A stretch of 64,000 nucleotides of DNA from Isoetes taiwanensis (lineage: Eukaryota > Streptophyta > Lycopodiopsida > Isoetales > Isoetaceae): assembly GCA_021234155.1 (NCBI GenBank), contig JAJEKV010000081.1, forward strand, positions 250,001 to 314,000, written 5' to 3'. Within the stretch, counting starts at the first letter, position 1. Each line of letters opens with the position of its first letter. Below the pieces are notes generated by a model. The model saw only the letters and a program-made list of their open reading frames with translations, was not told the origin of the DNA and made no database searches. Position numbers and translations under genes: made by a program. Of the stretch, positions 33,941 through 44,849 are shown piece after piece.

Positions 33941-35330
33941 AGGGGAGGGGGAACATGGGATGTTGAGATGCCATGTTTTCAGCTCTTGCTAACTCCTCAA
34001 TCTAGACTTAGTTATAGCTAGTGGACATAGATGGGGAGGATGGCCACCTAATGAGCTAGTACCATTGGGGCATGTGAAAGGTTCTTTTATGGGTTTTTTA
34101 GGGTTCTATTTAGGGCTGCGTAAAGAGAAGTAAAGGCTTCTATTAGAGGCACTCCATAGTTGCCATAGCTTGCACTAGGTGTTCTATTGCATTGGGTGGA
34201 TGTTCCATTGCATTAGATAGTTGTTTTGGAGCAATCTAGCAGCTGAGGGATTAAAAAGGTTTGTATCAATATTAAGTCATCTTTAATCCATCTAACCATA
34301 CTCGTTGCAGCTTGTCCTTAGACAAGATGGACCAAACCACAGCAGGATTAACATGTTGTAAGTTTCTTAACAGGATGCATGTGTTGTAACTAGTGCTGCT
34401 ATGTTCACCCATAAGCAGATGGGTTGGATGCATCATCGACTAGTGTTTATCTTCAACTTATAGTTTTAAAGCATACTATTGGGTACCAACTAATGTAGTA
34501 TAGGCTAGTTATTCCTCGATACATCTACTTTCAATTTCAAAGATTGCATTGCAGTTCTGTACTTGTAGAATCAAGAGCTGGAAATGTTAATAGACGTGAC
34601 AACAATTGTTATTGATCTAGCTGACACAAGTGATGGTCAAATCTCTTTATGATGTTAAAAAAATCATTGTAATGCTTGGATTAATGCATTTTAGTTGAAT
34701 GTAGGTTATGATACAATTGTGTGCATTTGTTTCTGACTGATTCCAATACAATGGCAAATGCAGTCTATCTATTCATAAATCTTCAAGTTTTCAATGTAAA
34801 TTTTGATAAATCGACTGAAGATTGAATGTATTTGAAGATTGTTAATTGAATTCTGCTTCTTATAGATTTGATTAGAGAATCATAATTCTATCATTAATCT
34901 TGTTGGAATATAAGTTCCATAGTTGTTTGTGCCTTCACTGCTTTCAAAAAATTGGTCTCTGCTGTAAATCTTTCTGCAGCCTTAAACGGCCACCTGGCAG
35001 CCTATGTGGCTGCCACGGCAGCCTTGATGATACCAGTACCCCCTCTACTTTGGAACATATAGTTTTAATATAGGTTGCACACACGAACAAACAAGCGAAT
35101 TAAAGGCCGCCATCAAAGACCATAAGTATATGGAAATGCTTCGTTACTTTACTTCAAAGATAGAGAGACATGCCATTTCGTTAGCCAAAACATCAAAGAG
35201 CATAAGTATATGGCAATGCTTCCTTACTTTATTTCAAAGATAGAGACACATGCCATTCCATCGACAGAATGTATCGTTGGGATAAAAGAATCGCCATTCC
35301 CTTGGCAAATGTGGTTATGTAATCAGCAGA
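33941..35330. other. Intergenic stretch with a tandem duplication
   Basis: No gene is recognised. An 80-bp unit starting CATCAAAGA(C/G)CATAAGTATA is doubled at 35111-35267, just past the end of the E2F/DP-like gene, and may lie in its 3' untranslated region. A GGCTGCC/GGCAGCC palindromic patch lies near 34985-35030. Confidence 0.55.
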
Positions 35331-35333
35331 GTA

Positions 35334-36932
35334 TCATAGATCCTACATGTGCCATTTGGGCAGTACTAATCTTGTGATGCTATTCCTCTTTTCTCGTCAG
35401 GATAAGCATTTCTATTACCTGGATATGATTGTAAAGTTGGTATTCTTGGTCCAACTGGAAATGAACAATATCAGTTGGTTCCTCGTTCATAGAAATTTCT
35501 ATGTTTCTGCGCAAAATTATTGCAAATCCGAGTCAGAGTGAAGAATGCATGGATTAAAATGGGTGTACCAAATGCTGCTAGATGTTAAACTAATACTTAC
35601 GTGTTGGAATTAGTAGTCAAGAAAGTAAAGGGAAAATGGAGCTGCTTAAGCAGATGGTTCTGATTCTGAAGGGTAAATCCGGGAGTCCGATTGTCCTTAC
35701 TTTGCGCATTCTTCTGATTGTGCTTTATCAGGGCAAATTGCAATGCAAGCTATAAATTTCATGTTAGAACAAATGATATTAATTTGTTCTTCTCAAGAAA
35801 GCATTGAAAATATACCTGCTCAGAAAGGGCACAAAACTCCCTGTTTTTTTCTTCTAGTCTTTGCATGCAATAACATCTTTCCTCCTGCGACGCCATTTTC
35901 AGAGATAATTTAGTATTGTTATCCAGCAATGAAGATCCGTAGATAAAAATTTACACCTGAAGTAAGAGATTAGAAGGATCAACTTCTTGATATGATTCTT
36001 TAACCAAGCTGGTCATCCACACATACCAGTACCACCAGACATTTAGAAGCGGAAAAAGATCGGTTGATAGAGAAAAGAATGCGTAATTCTTTCAAAAATC
36101 GATGAAACTAACATAATCTGAGCTCCCCTTGGTCTCTTGGGTGCAAGATTCATCTTCTTTTTCATGTTCTCGCACCATAATTTTCTGTTATTAGCCGGTT
36201 TAGCGAATCGGACAATCAGACCTAGATTTGGAAGTAAGAAAATGAATAAAGCAACAATTCCTCCAAATCAGCAATCTATAAACAGAAGCATAGCATACCT
36301 ACGGCCTCAAAAACATTCACCACATCATAAATTCTTCGCATAGAAGTATCACTCTCGTCCTGAAGGCAAAATAACATTACTACAATAAAACTGGGAACAA
36401 AAAAAAAAACAGAGAGGGCTCACAATTCTTACTCCAATCTCATCTTTAATTTCTTTGGCTATCTGAATTGGTACAAATCGACAGAGTTAGCAACAATCCC
36501 CTTCATCGAGTAATATGTAATAATATGGGTAAAGGACAAACATGTAATAAGCTGCAAGGAAAACCGTTTGTATCTTTCAATTTTTTCCAGAGTATTGCCG
36601 CCAAGCGTTTCAAAGGATTATGCCTCAATTTTACCCTTCTTGTTCTAGATTTGAGCTTGATAGATTTACGTGAGCTTTCTGCTGCATGATTCTTGGAAAT
36701 GTTGCTACAATATCACAGATCAATCAGAAATTAACACGAATTATTATTGAGTATAAAAACAACCGGTATGAACCAAAAAAGATGAAGAACAAGAAGACAA
36801 TTCAAGTTGAAAATTCTGTCATAAAGAATGTGTTTACCTATCAAAATTCTGTGCCGGAGCTGTAGGCGTCGACGGAGCAAGGGTCAATTCTGTGGGTTGA
36901 GGATCTTTTGAAGAATTATGCATACCCGCCAT
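35334..36932 (-). CDS. Divergent E2F/DP-family transcription factor
   Basis: This is a many-exon gene on the minus strand. Proposed coding exons are 36932-36838, 36704-36542, 36462-36433, 36359-36299, one from 36221 with an unresolved end, 36008-35957, 35884-35816, 35749-35601, 35506-35419 and 35342-35334, about 260 aa. Phases fit at nearly all junctions. The DNA-binding part reads LRHNPLKRLAAILWKKLKDT, IAKEIKDEIG, then MRRIYDVVNVFEAVGLIVRF. RRxYD is the signature of the E2F/DP recognition helix. Then come a coiled-coil-like RLEEKNREFCALSEQLALQ and a DP-like core, LHFPFTFLTTNS..IEISMN..DIVHFQLD, matching the LPFI(I/L)V(Q/N)T...EISED...HFDF layout of DP proteins. Such proteins act in the nucleus as heterodimers controlling cell-cycle genes. 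The acceptor after the exon at 36221 and the exon 2/3 junction are uncertain. It is more DP-like at the C-terminus and more E2F-like in the recognition helix. Confidence 0.72.
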
Positions 36933-37948
36933 AGCCAACTTCTTGAAATTTGCGTTTAGCAGTACGCTTAATTTACGTTTAGCAGTACGCTTAATGTTTT
37001 GCCTAGTATACGGAGAAATGGGTTGGATTGGATTTATAAAAAATTTTATAATAACCACTCGGTAACCATTTACTTTCAAACTAGAAAGGGTGTTTTTCTG
37101 GTAGCCGGTTTCACCCGATCAAATTATATTTGCCCGATTTGGGTTAGACTCCAAGGACTGTAAACCTTCCCCATTTTCTTCCATGAAATCGGGGAGGTTT
37201 CCACATGTGCTAACTTAGGGAGGTTTTATAAAGTTTTATAAAAAAAGATCTTCTCGATCTACGATAGCAGCAAGTCATAAAATAGCCCAAAATTAATGTG
37301 GACGGTCAGGCATGCTTTCGTATTTCTCTATTCCGGCACGCTAGTTAGACTCTCTAGGGCTCAGTCACCAGTCACTGGATCTTGATAAATCGGTTTCCCA
37401 AGTGCCGATTGAGGTCTTTCGCTGCCGTTTTGAAAGGCTGAGTATTTTTCTTCATTTAGGTAAGATGAGACATGTCCCTCTGTTTCTATGTTTCTCAGGT
37501 TCTACTCTATTCAACTTTATTATTTTCTAAACCTCATATGTGGTTCATTTGAAACTGCTTTTTTTCTTCCAGATTCAAACATTTGTCGCCGCTGTAGAAA
37601 GGCGACTATCAACCCTTTTAATTTGGGATTTTCCGGTTTGGCTAAAAACGTTTTTGGAATTTTTCTAAATCACATTTCCTAAGATTTTGAAGGATTTAGT
37701 CGCCGGAAAAAAATTTCGATTATCTAAAAATCGAAAAAAAAATGATTTAGGTTAGGTTCCTAGGGGAAAATAATTTTTAACCGTGGAGGCCCTAATTGTT
37801 CACCGTGGAGGCCTGGAACACAGACCAAGCCACGAACACAGAGCTTGCTAACTCAATCGGCCCTACTTCCTCTCCTTGCGGCACGGCAACACCTTCGCCT
37901 GCCCTGGCCAAATCGAGATCCTCTGCAAATTGATTACTTCCAGTATTC
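36933..37948. promoter_or_regulatory. Divergent intergenic region between E2F/DP-like and 88-aa genes
   Basis: About 1 kb separates the two ATGs, which point away from each other. TTTAGCAGTACGCTTAAT is present twice in tandem at about 36955-36995, close to the E2F/DP-like ATG. A possible plus-strand leader donor, TTCATTTAG|GTAAGATG, occurs near 37460. A shared promoter is plausible but unproven. Confidence 0.4.
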
Positions 37949-39508
37949 ATGAGCCAGGTAAGGAAACGATTTTGTTTTCTTAACTCTGGTTGGGTTTGCC
38001 TATGTTCATTGTAGAATGATTTCTTTGATGTTCTTTCTACTCTAAGGTCAGAATCTGCTCGACGGCGCCTTGGATTTTGCAGAAATTAAACGACAATGGC
38101 TAAACTGGTCTTGCAAAAGGCAAGGAAATAGGCCATAATATGGCATAAGGTAAGAAAATATGGCATCGTTCGGTTTGGAGTTTGCAAAAGGGAAGCAATG
38201 CGACCGCTTTAATCATGCCTATGTTTTGATCTTTTATATGTTTATTTCTTGGATGACTGCGTCAGGTTTAAAATGCAATCGAAGACTGTAGGCTTAGGAG
38301 ATGTTTTTGTTTTCTCAATTCTGGTTTTTGCAGGCATCTGGTCATAGAAATAAAGGCTCTCTTGCAAAAACTATTTTAGCAAGAGGTTCATATGAAGATA
38401 CGAGGTGCCTTTCCTTCTCAATGGCAAGGCTTAATGCATGGAAAGATGGTTTCTGATGAAGTATTCTGACAAATCATTATCATACCATATGTTTGTTTGA
38501 ATTTATCTGACAAATCATTACCACGCCTCATGTTTGTTTGTTTTTGTTACAGAAACCTTAATGAAGTACCCGATGATGACAAGCTCTTGATTGGCTCATG
38601 TGTAGAAGTGCATGAAAAAAGATATGTATCTATTTCATTTGGTAATTGAATATTCTGCTCGTTGATGAAACTATATTTCTTTCTTAGAACATGTTTGTTC
38701 AAGATGTAATTAGTATTTGATGATCACATGTGAAACTTTGAAGTGGTTAAAAGATCTGTCACTTTTTATGTAGCAGGTAAAGTACCAATACTAATTTACT
38801 CTGATAGCATGGTGTAAGACTTTTGCAATTGTCTAACATGATTTTGATTTGCACATTCAACCTATCTTTCGTTCCTTAGCAATTTGGCATGTAATTTGGT
38901 GTGGCCATTTGCAAATTTAGGGGATTTATACCACCGTATTTCTGGTATTTTGTTCACCTCCATTCATTTTTTACGAATTCTATCTTTTTCTGTGAGCATT
39001 CCAGGTTTGTTAGAGACCCAAGCATACTTACTTTGAGGCTTCAAGATTACAAAATCCACCTTGAACATGGTAAATTGCAAGCACAATTTCTTCAATCCAG
39101 GTAAGAATTATGTCCTTTGCTCTCAGGATGCATTTTAGATATGTTCTTCAAAGTATATTGCATGTCTTTTTACTCAGGATGCATTTTAGATCCTATTGTT
39201 CTTATCCAATAGGAATTCCGTCAGTTTGGTCTCTTCAAGTATTTTATTGATATATCTATGTGTTTCTTCTGCAAAAACTCTACCTATTTCTGAGAGCAGC
39301 AGTTTTAGCATCTATTTTTAAGTTTTAGGGCATGAGTTCTTTCTTAACTACCTTTCTTTTTTCTTTTTTCCTTTTCGTTTCTTATTGATTCATCATTTGT
39401 AACCTACATGTACATTCTAACCATTTGTAAAACTACTAGCTTGGCTTCATTTATATGATTTTTTTACGGATTGATAATGCTACTTCATGGTTGCTCAGGT
39501 CTTCATAA
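37949..39508 (+). CDS. Small five-exon protein of unknown function (88 aa)
   Basis: Proposed exons are 37949-37957, 38334-38404, 38553-38625, 38997-39100 and 39499-39508. Donors and acceptors are GT-AG and all phases agree. The protein starts MSQASGHRNKGSLAKTILAR, continues with YEDTRNLNEVPDDDKLLIG and CVEVHEKRY, and ends with PSILTLRLQDYKIHLEHGK and a short Gln/Ser tail. It is charged, has no signal peptide or membrane segment, and the C-terminal third is likely helical. I do not recognise a family. Consistent splicing across five exons and the absence of stops support a real gene. The exon 3/4 junction is the least certain, since the reading is also open beyond the chosen donor. It is divergently placed relative to the E2F/DP-like gene. 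Confidence 0.5.
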
Positions 39509-39555
39509 CAACTGCAATTATGAATCATTGCAGGTAGGACATTCTGGTCTAGCTT

Positions 39556-39885
39556 TGAATTGTTGCATTTCTATCCATTGGCACTAATGAGGTAGTCATA
39601 TATGTCAACGTCATCTGGACATTTGTTTTTAGAAAGCAGACTTTTGTTCTTATTTTTATGATTGTACCAATCATAAAAATAAGAACAAAAATAAAAATCA
39701 TGAATAAAAATCATGATTTGTTTTTAGAAAGCAGACTTTTGTTCTTATTTTTATGATTTTTTATTTTTATGATTTGTTTGAATTGTTGCATCTCTATCCA
39801 TTGGCACTAATGAGGTAGTCATATATGTCAACGTCATCTGGACATTTGTTTTTAGAAAGCAGACTTTTGTTCTTATTTTTATGAT
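39556..39885. repeat. 107-bp direct repeat pair around a perfect hairpin
   Basis: TGAATTGTTGCAT(T/C)TCTATCC through GTTCTTATTTTTATGAT occurs at 39556-39662 and 39779-39885. At 39646-39686 the repeat end continues into its own reverse complement: a 19-bp perfect stem, GTTCTTATTTTTATGATTG, with a 3-base loop. Copies of the ATAAAAATCATGA block follow. This looks like template-switch or hairpin-driven local rearrangement. Confidence 0.85.
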
Positions 39886-42211
39886 GTAGTAATGATTGTA
39901 CTAGCCCATTGTATGGGTCCCATGACCTATTGGTCTCCGTGGATGTTAAAAAACTATTCTATTCTATTCTATTAGAAGTGTTCTCATTTCATCAAATACC
40001 AGCATTTAAGTTCTTGCTTCTACATTACAGTCTATATGCGGAAGCAAAATCCATTAACTTTTTTGTCGCTGATCTTGCAAGGTGCATTTATGTCTAGGTT
40101 CATACGGTTTTAGGCGATTGCATTATTACTTTTTGCCATGCAAATGTTCGTATTGAGAGAACGACCTCTTCTATATCCATTTGCATGGCCAAATTCGTAT
40201 ATAAACCATTTTTTTCTCTCTATATCCCTTTTTCCCTTGTTGTGTCAATACGTGTCACAGTGTCTCTAATTCATTCACCAAAAGACCCATTCTATCTTTG
40301 TACAAATCCGATTTCATTGCATTAAGTTGGGCGTGCATCAGATATGGTAATAACCTGCCTTTCTACATGCACACCTTAAATTTGTTTATGGAATATCTTA
40401 TAGACACATGCATTTAATAAAAATGCATAAAGAGGCAATTCTGTTCCATCTAAGAGGCAGTTAGAGATTTTATTTTGACTCTTTTGCTTTCAATCTATCT
40501 TATGCGATATCAATCTTCATGACCAGATTATTAATATTCGCCTCCAGTTTGATGTTGTCGTAGAGGTGGCACCTTAGTTGATATGTATATCAAATGCTTT
40601 TATCGTTTTAGAAGCAATTACTGTATTTTCTGTCCAGCCATTAAATTATGGTGTTTCATGGGTAACAATCATTGCATGATATGCTCAACATGGATATGGC
40701 TTTTTGGCACTATGCTGTTTTGAGTAGATGCAAGTACTGTTTAAAACCAAATGAACTCATATTTTTGGACACCTTGAAACCATGTGCTGATGAAGGAGTA
40801 AAGGCCATTTTTTTTTCCTTTTCAATCTATTTAACGGGGTTGGGTTCTGTGTTTTTGTGTTCTATGTTTCTGTGTTCTATGCTCTTAACATGCAGCAGTA
40901 GTTATCATCTTTGAGGTCGCAGTCAGAGGGCGCCTTTGTCTTTGTGGAAATTCAAGAGCATTGCATGGAGCTGTCCCAATCAGAATGTTCCTTTGTCTTT
41001 GTGCAAATACAAGTGCATGCATATACGTCAAGTATGCCAAGAACCTTTTGTCTTCGTGCAAATACAAGTGTATGCATATACATTAGGTATGCCAAGAATC
41101 TACCTTTTCACATGTGTGCACATCAGGTATTTCAAAAAGCTGCCTTCTCATATGCTTGAGGGTACAATATGCAGGCATCACATTTATTCTAGGGTTCTAC
41201 AAAGAAGTTAATTAAAGCTTCGTAATGTGGTAGTCCTATTCATCCAAGATTTTAGCAGAACGGGATATCTAGAAGCAGCAAACGATTGCACATTCTGAAT
41301 AGTCATCAAGTTTGTTTCCACATAAATCATTTGTGGTAATGAATCAAATTATTGCAGTATGTCGAAATTGGCCTTTGCACAGGGTTCTTATTGAGAGTAT
41401 ATAGAGTTCTTATTTAGTGTATATAGAGTTCTTATTTAGTGTGTATATAGGATCATGTGTATTGTTAACATGATGTTTCATTGCATCTACGTGATCATTG
41501 TTTCAAGATAGATTGTTGTGAAGCTGATGCAACATGTAGTTAATCTTTAGACTTGATGACATTGTTATATCTCATCTCTTTCTGTGTGCCATTGTGACGT
41601 TATTACATTCATGTTCTTGAAATGCAACCATTGATGTAAAGTATAGACAATGTTCAGATAAGTAGTTGATAATTTTTTTGGTTGTGAGGATAAGCGCAAC
41701 ATGTTAACATTAGCTGGCTTTCTTCCCTTTTCATGTTCTAGCTATAATGTCCACTATTTGCTCTAATGAAGGTATTTTCCATGAGCAGACATAAGCACCA
41801 GTTAATATATGTCATTAGGAGTTTGGATGGATAAACCAATCTCCTCAAGTGCATTAATATGCAGTTTTTCATACCAAAACATGAAGGACTCAAAGTCCAT
41901 GTTATCAGGAGCTTAGAAGGGTAAACCTATCTGCTCAAGTACATTAGAGTAGTTATATCTAAATTATTTTGTAACAAATTGTTATGTCAATGTTGATGAG
42001 ATTGTTAAATGTCAATTTCGATTAAATCAATAAACTGGCAATTTTATGAAATCATTAAACATTTGCCCAACTTGAGTTTTTTTTGCTTTGCAATTAGCAA
42101 CCCAACATTAGCCATTCGGATGACTATAATAAATGCAAAAATACGTAAAATATATTGCATAGCAATAGTTTAACTATATAGTTACTTTTTATGAAATTGA
42201 AGCATGTAGAA
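39886..42211. other. Intergenic stretch, possible body of a non-autonomous Helitron
   Basis: No gene is recognised. GTATGGGTCCCATGACCTAT at 39911 recurs at 32697 with its downstream flank (TTAAAAAACTATT...ATTCTATT). It is a dispersed repeat and could be near a Helitron 5' end. A unit of about 60 bp, GTCTTYGTGCAAATACAAGTG, is repeated at about 40995-41075. The Helitron-like 3' end lies at 42251. Confidence 0.45.
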
Positions 42212-42251
42212 TTGCGGCTAGCGCCCGGCAACGCCGGGCACCCGTTACTAG
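42212..42251 (+). mobile_element. Helitron 3' terminus
   Basis: GCCCGGC-AAC-GCCGGGC (42223-42239) forms a 7-bp perfect GC hairpin. It is followed after 8 bases by CTAG (42248-42251) and then a T. This is the plant Helitron 3' signature: a hairpin shortly before CTRR, with insertion next to T. No helicase or Rep motif is present nearby, and the 5' TC end is not identified, so the element is non-autonomous or truncated. Confidence 0.7.
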
Positions 42252-42331
42252 TTTCTTGTAAGTATTTTTCTCCATTTCTTCCTATGATGTCTCTATTTGT
42301 TTTGATGATTTTTCCTTTTTTGGTATAAGCT

Positions 42332-43064
42332 TTAGCCAATTTGCCTTTTTGGGTTGAACACTTTAAGTAGCCATTCTGTGATATTCCACGATGTCGCATC
42401 TCTTTGAGGCATATTTTCAAAGAGATTTCGGGCTGTCTTTAGCTGTCCACATTTGATGTATGCTGCAATCATGAGATAACGAATTTCGATGAGGCATCTG
42501 CTGAAAAATCGAAAATGCCTTCTCAAGCTGGCCATGCTTTGCATAGGCAGTGATAGTGGCTGTAAATGACACTACATCTTGACAAGGCATTTGCTCAAAA
42601 ATCCCAATAGCCTGGCTCAGATGTCCATGCTCAATATAAGCTGTAATCATGATATTATAAGAGTAGAAATTCTGTGTATCCATTTCCTGAAACACTCTCT
42701 GTGCCTCTTCTAATTCACCACATTTGCCATACATCTGGACAAGAATGTTTTGCAGAAATAAATCTCTATTCAGGCCATCCTTTAAAATCTGTTGATGGAT
42801 GCGTTTAACACCTAACAAGTCCTTGGTCATCCCACATTTTCTCAAAAGCAAAATAAGTCTATTTATGTGCAATTTTCTATCCTTGGAGGCCCGATTAATA
42901 CTTGTTCTTCTACTAAGCATGTCTGAGATAATGTCCAACTTATCTGCCTTAATGTCTTCCTGCTCAAATTTTTGTGTGAAGCCTGAGATTTTGGCTTGCT
43001 TGCATGGCATTAACGTGTACCAGTTATTGATTAAACTAGCTTCTACAAATTTTGTGAATGCCAT
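42332..43064 (-). pseudogene. PPR protein gene fragment (PLS-type)
   Basis: From a likely ATG at 43064 the minus strand encodes an N-terminal stretch and then pentatricopeptide repeats: LLRKCGMTKDLLGVKRIHQQ, LVQMYGKCGELEEAQRVFQE, YSYNIMITAYIEHGHLSQAI, and ATITAYAKHGQLEKAFSIFQ. Near 42480 a small indel moves the reading to another frame, which continues MIAAYIKCGQLKTARNLFEN and ends soon after ATSWN. No E or DYW tail is present. The gene is cut off just before the Helitron end at 42251. Intact relatives are organelle RNA editing or processing factors. Confidence 0.85.
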
Positions 43065-43099
43065 CAAACTGATCAATAAAATGCATACCTACTAGTTTA

Positions 43100-43734
43100 T
43101 AAATTGCAATGCCAGCCCTCGGGCTTCTTGAAGCCAGAACCTCGAAAAATACCTTGCAAGCCGATCAATAGAGCCAATAATGAAACTGAAAGAAGGAAAA
43201 TAAAATGGAGCTTCTAACATCTTATTATATGCACTGAAACACATTTCCTGTCAGTTATCTTGTCGAAATGAATGAGCTCCAGGGAGAAATGTTTTCCAGA
43301 GTTTTAAGAATTTTGGCCTGCTAAGTGCTTTGAATCAAACCAGAAATTTTGAAAATTGTTCAGATTATGATGCATAGAGCAGATCATAAGACAACTTTAT
43401 GATTCAGCCAATGACTGCCTGTCACGTGCCATGGGGATTTAGAACCGAAATAGCATCCACTAATAACAAAGTTGAAAATAACAAAAACACATAGATCAGT
43501 AGCTGCAATGCTAAATTGTGAAATAGTCCAATTGTATGCTGCAGCAGAGTTTTTGGATTGCCTTGTTTTGTTATTCCTGGGACTTCGGATCTTCTATTCC
43601 GCATGATAGCGGCGGCGAAGGTAGTCTTTCTGTTGCATTTTTGCTTGTTTTATTTGTATCTGCTTGTAGAGTTTTGAGTGCATCCGTCAATGTACATTTG
43701 GTGAAAGTATAGGAGTATCTGAAGGATGCTATTG
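43100..43734. other. Upstream flank of the PPR fragment, no gene seen
   Basis: AT-rich DNA with only short ORFs. Nothing recognised. Confidence 0.6.
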
Positions 43735-44354
43735 TTGAGCAATCCTAGTGCTAAGTCTCGACTTGAGAAACTCCGGGCTCTTCAATCAGATCTTCAGCAC
43801 CATCTTCTCCTAGCACAAGAACGCTATCGGCATTATGCTGATTTACATCTACAGCAAGCTCCTACATTTCATGTTGGTGACCCGGTCTAGCTTCTGTGTA
43901 TCTTCTTACCTCACGTCCCTGCAACAAGCTTGACTATCGTCACTTTGGTCCTTACCAGATCACGGCTCAGATCAGCAATGTGGCATTCCAGCTCAAGCTA
44001 CCCCCAGTTGTTTGTCTGCATCCAGTATTTCATGTTTCTCAATTGGAGCCTTACATACCTAATCCCTTCCCGGGTCGTGTTCCTCCGCCGCTCCCACCAG
44101 TGAAAATTGATGATCATGAGAAGTTCGAGCTTCGAGAGATTTTGGACTCTAAGCTTCTACGTTGGCGGTTATATTACCATGTTGATTGGGAGGGATATTC
44201 TCTAAGTGACCAGACCTGGGAACCTGCCGAAAAGTTGATTAATGCTCCTGATAAGATTGCGGAGTTCCATCGACATTACCCGGATAAGCCAAGTCCAAGT
44301 ACTCTGCCTCCAGCCTTGAAGACTCGGTGCTGTCGTAGGAGGAGGATGGTGTGA
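43735..44354 (+). pseudogene. Chromovirus integrase C-terminus and chromodomain
   Basis: The first segment (to about 43890) reads LRALQSDLQHHLLLAQERYR..FHVGDPV, the usual integrase tail. A frame change and stop follow at GDPV. The next frame (43896-44354) gives RPCNKLDYRHFGPYQI, FQLKLPP..LHPVFHVSQL, and then the chromodomain EILDSKLLRWRLYYHVDWEG with WEPAEKL and EFHRHYP. In live elements the chromodomain steers integration toward marked chromatin. Confidence 0.9.
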
Positions 44355-44849
44355 TGGCCATAGGATATTCGTATCATACTAGTATATATAAAAGATGGTC
44401 GTCACACAGATGCAAAGGGGTAGTTTCATAAAGAAGGGTTTAAATTCGCAACCTTCTAGTTGCGAGGTACGCACATTTGCCAAGTGCGCTACCAATACGT
44501 GTTGAAGACATTCCCTTATATCTGCTTCATATGCGGGGCTATTTCCAGGAGTTCTAGAATATTCTAGAACCTACATGCATGCATGACACTTGGCACAATC
44601 TCATCTATTTGAGGGGCGCGGCCGTTCGCCTAGATATATATAGAGGTGCCTCCTTCTTGTCGAATCGTTTCGGTTCAACCCCAGTCTTGAGCCTTCTATG
44701 CATCTGTCTCCTGTTCCTGCTTGCCTTCGGGCCATTGTATTCTTGATTCTTCATCATATATCAAATTCTTTGTCGATATTGGCATATTTCTTGCGTATTT
44801 CTTACGTATTTTTCATGTATTTTTCTTATTTTCGAGTAGGTTCATGACA
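44350..44849 (+). repeat. Chromovirus LTR (500 bp)
   Basis: It begins TGTGATGGCCATAGG right after the purine tract and ends GTTCATGACA, so it has TG...CA ends. It contains a perfect heat-shock element (44552-44569) and a TATA box (CTAGATATATATAGAGG, about 44630-44646). On the minus strand, 44440-44500 looks tRNA-like (GGTAGCGCACTTGG...). Confidence 0.8.
44551..44570. promoter_or_regulatory. Perfect heat-shock element in the chromovirus LTR
   Basis: TTCTAGAATATTCTAGAA contains four alternating nTTCn/nGAAn units with exact 5-bp phasing, the ideal binding site for an HSF trimer. It lies about 65-80 bp upstream of the LTR TATA box, in promoter position. Confidence 0.75.

Larger units (their letters stand above)
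43735..44849 (+). mobile_element. Ty3/Gypsy chromovirus 3' end with LTR
   Basis: This is the 3' end of a plant chromovirus: the integrase C-terminal part, chromodomain, a purine tract (GTAGGAGGAGGATGG) and one LTR (44350-44849). Everything upstream of the integrase tail is missing and no second LTR exists in the window, so it is a truncated copy. Confidence 0.88.

Noticed and set aside
35347-35541. Plus-strand 64-codon ORF
   Set aside because: It overlaps a well-phased exon of the E2F/DP-like gene on the other strand.
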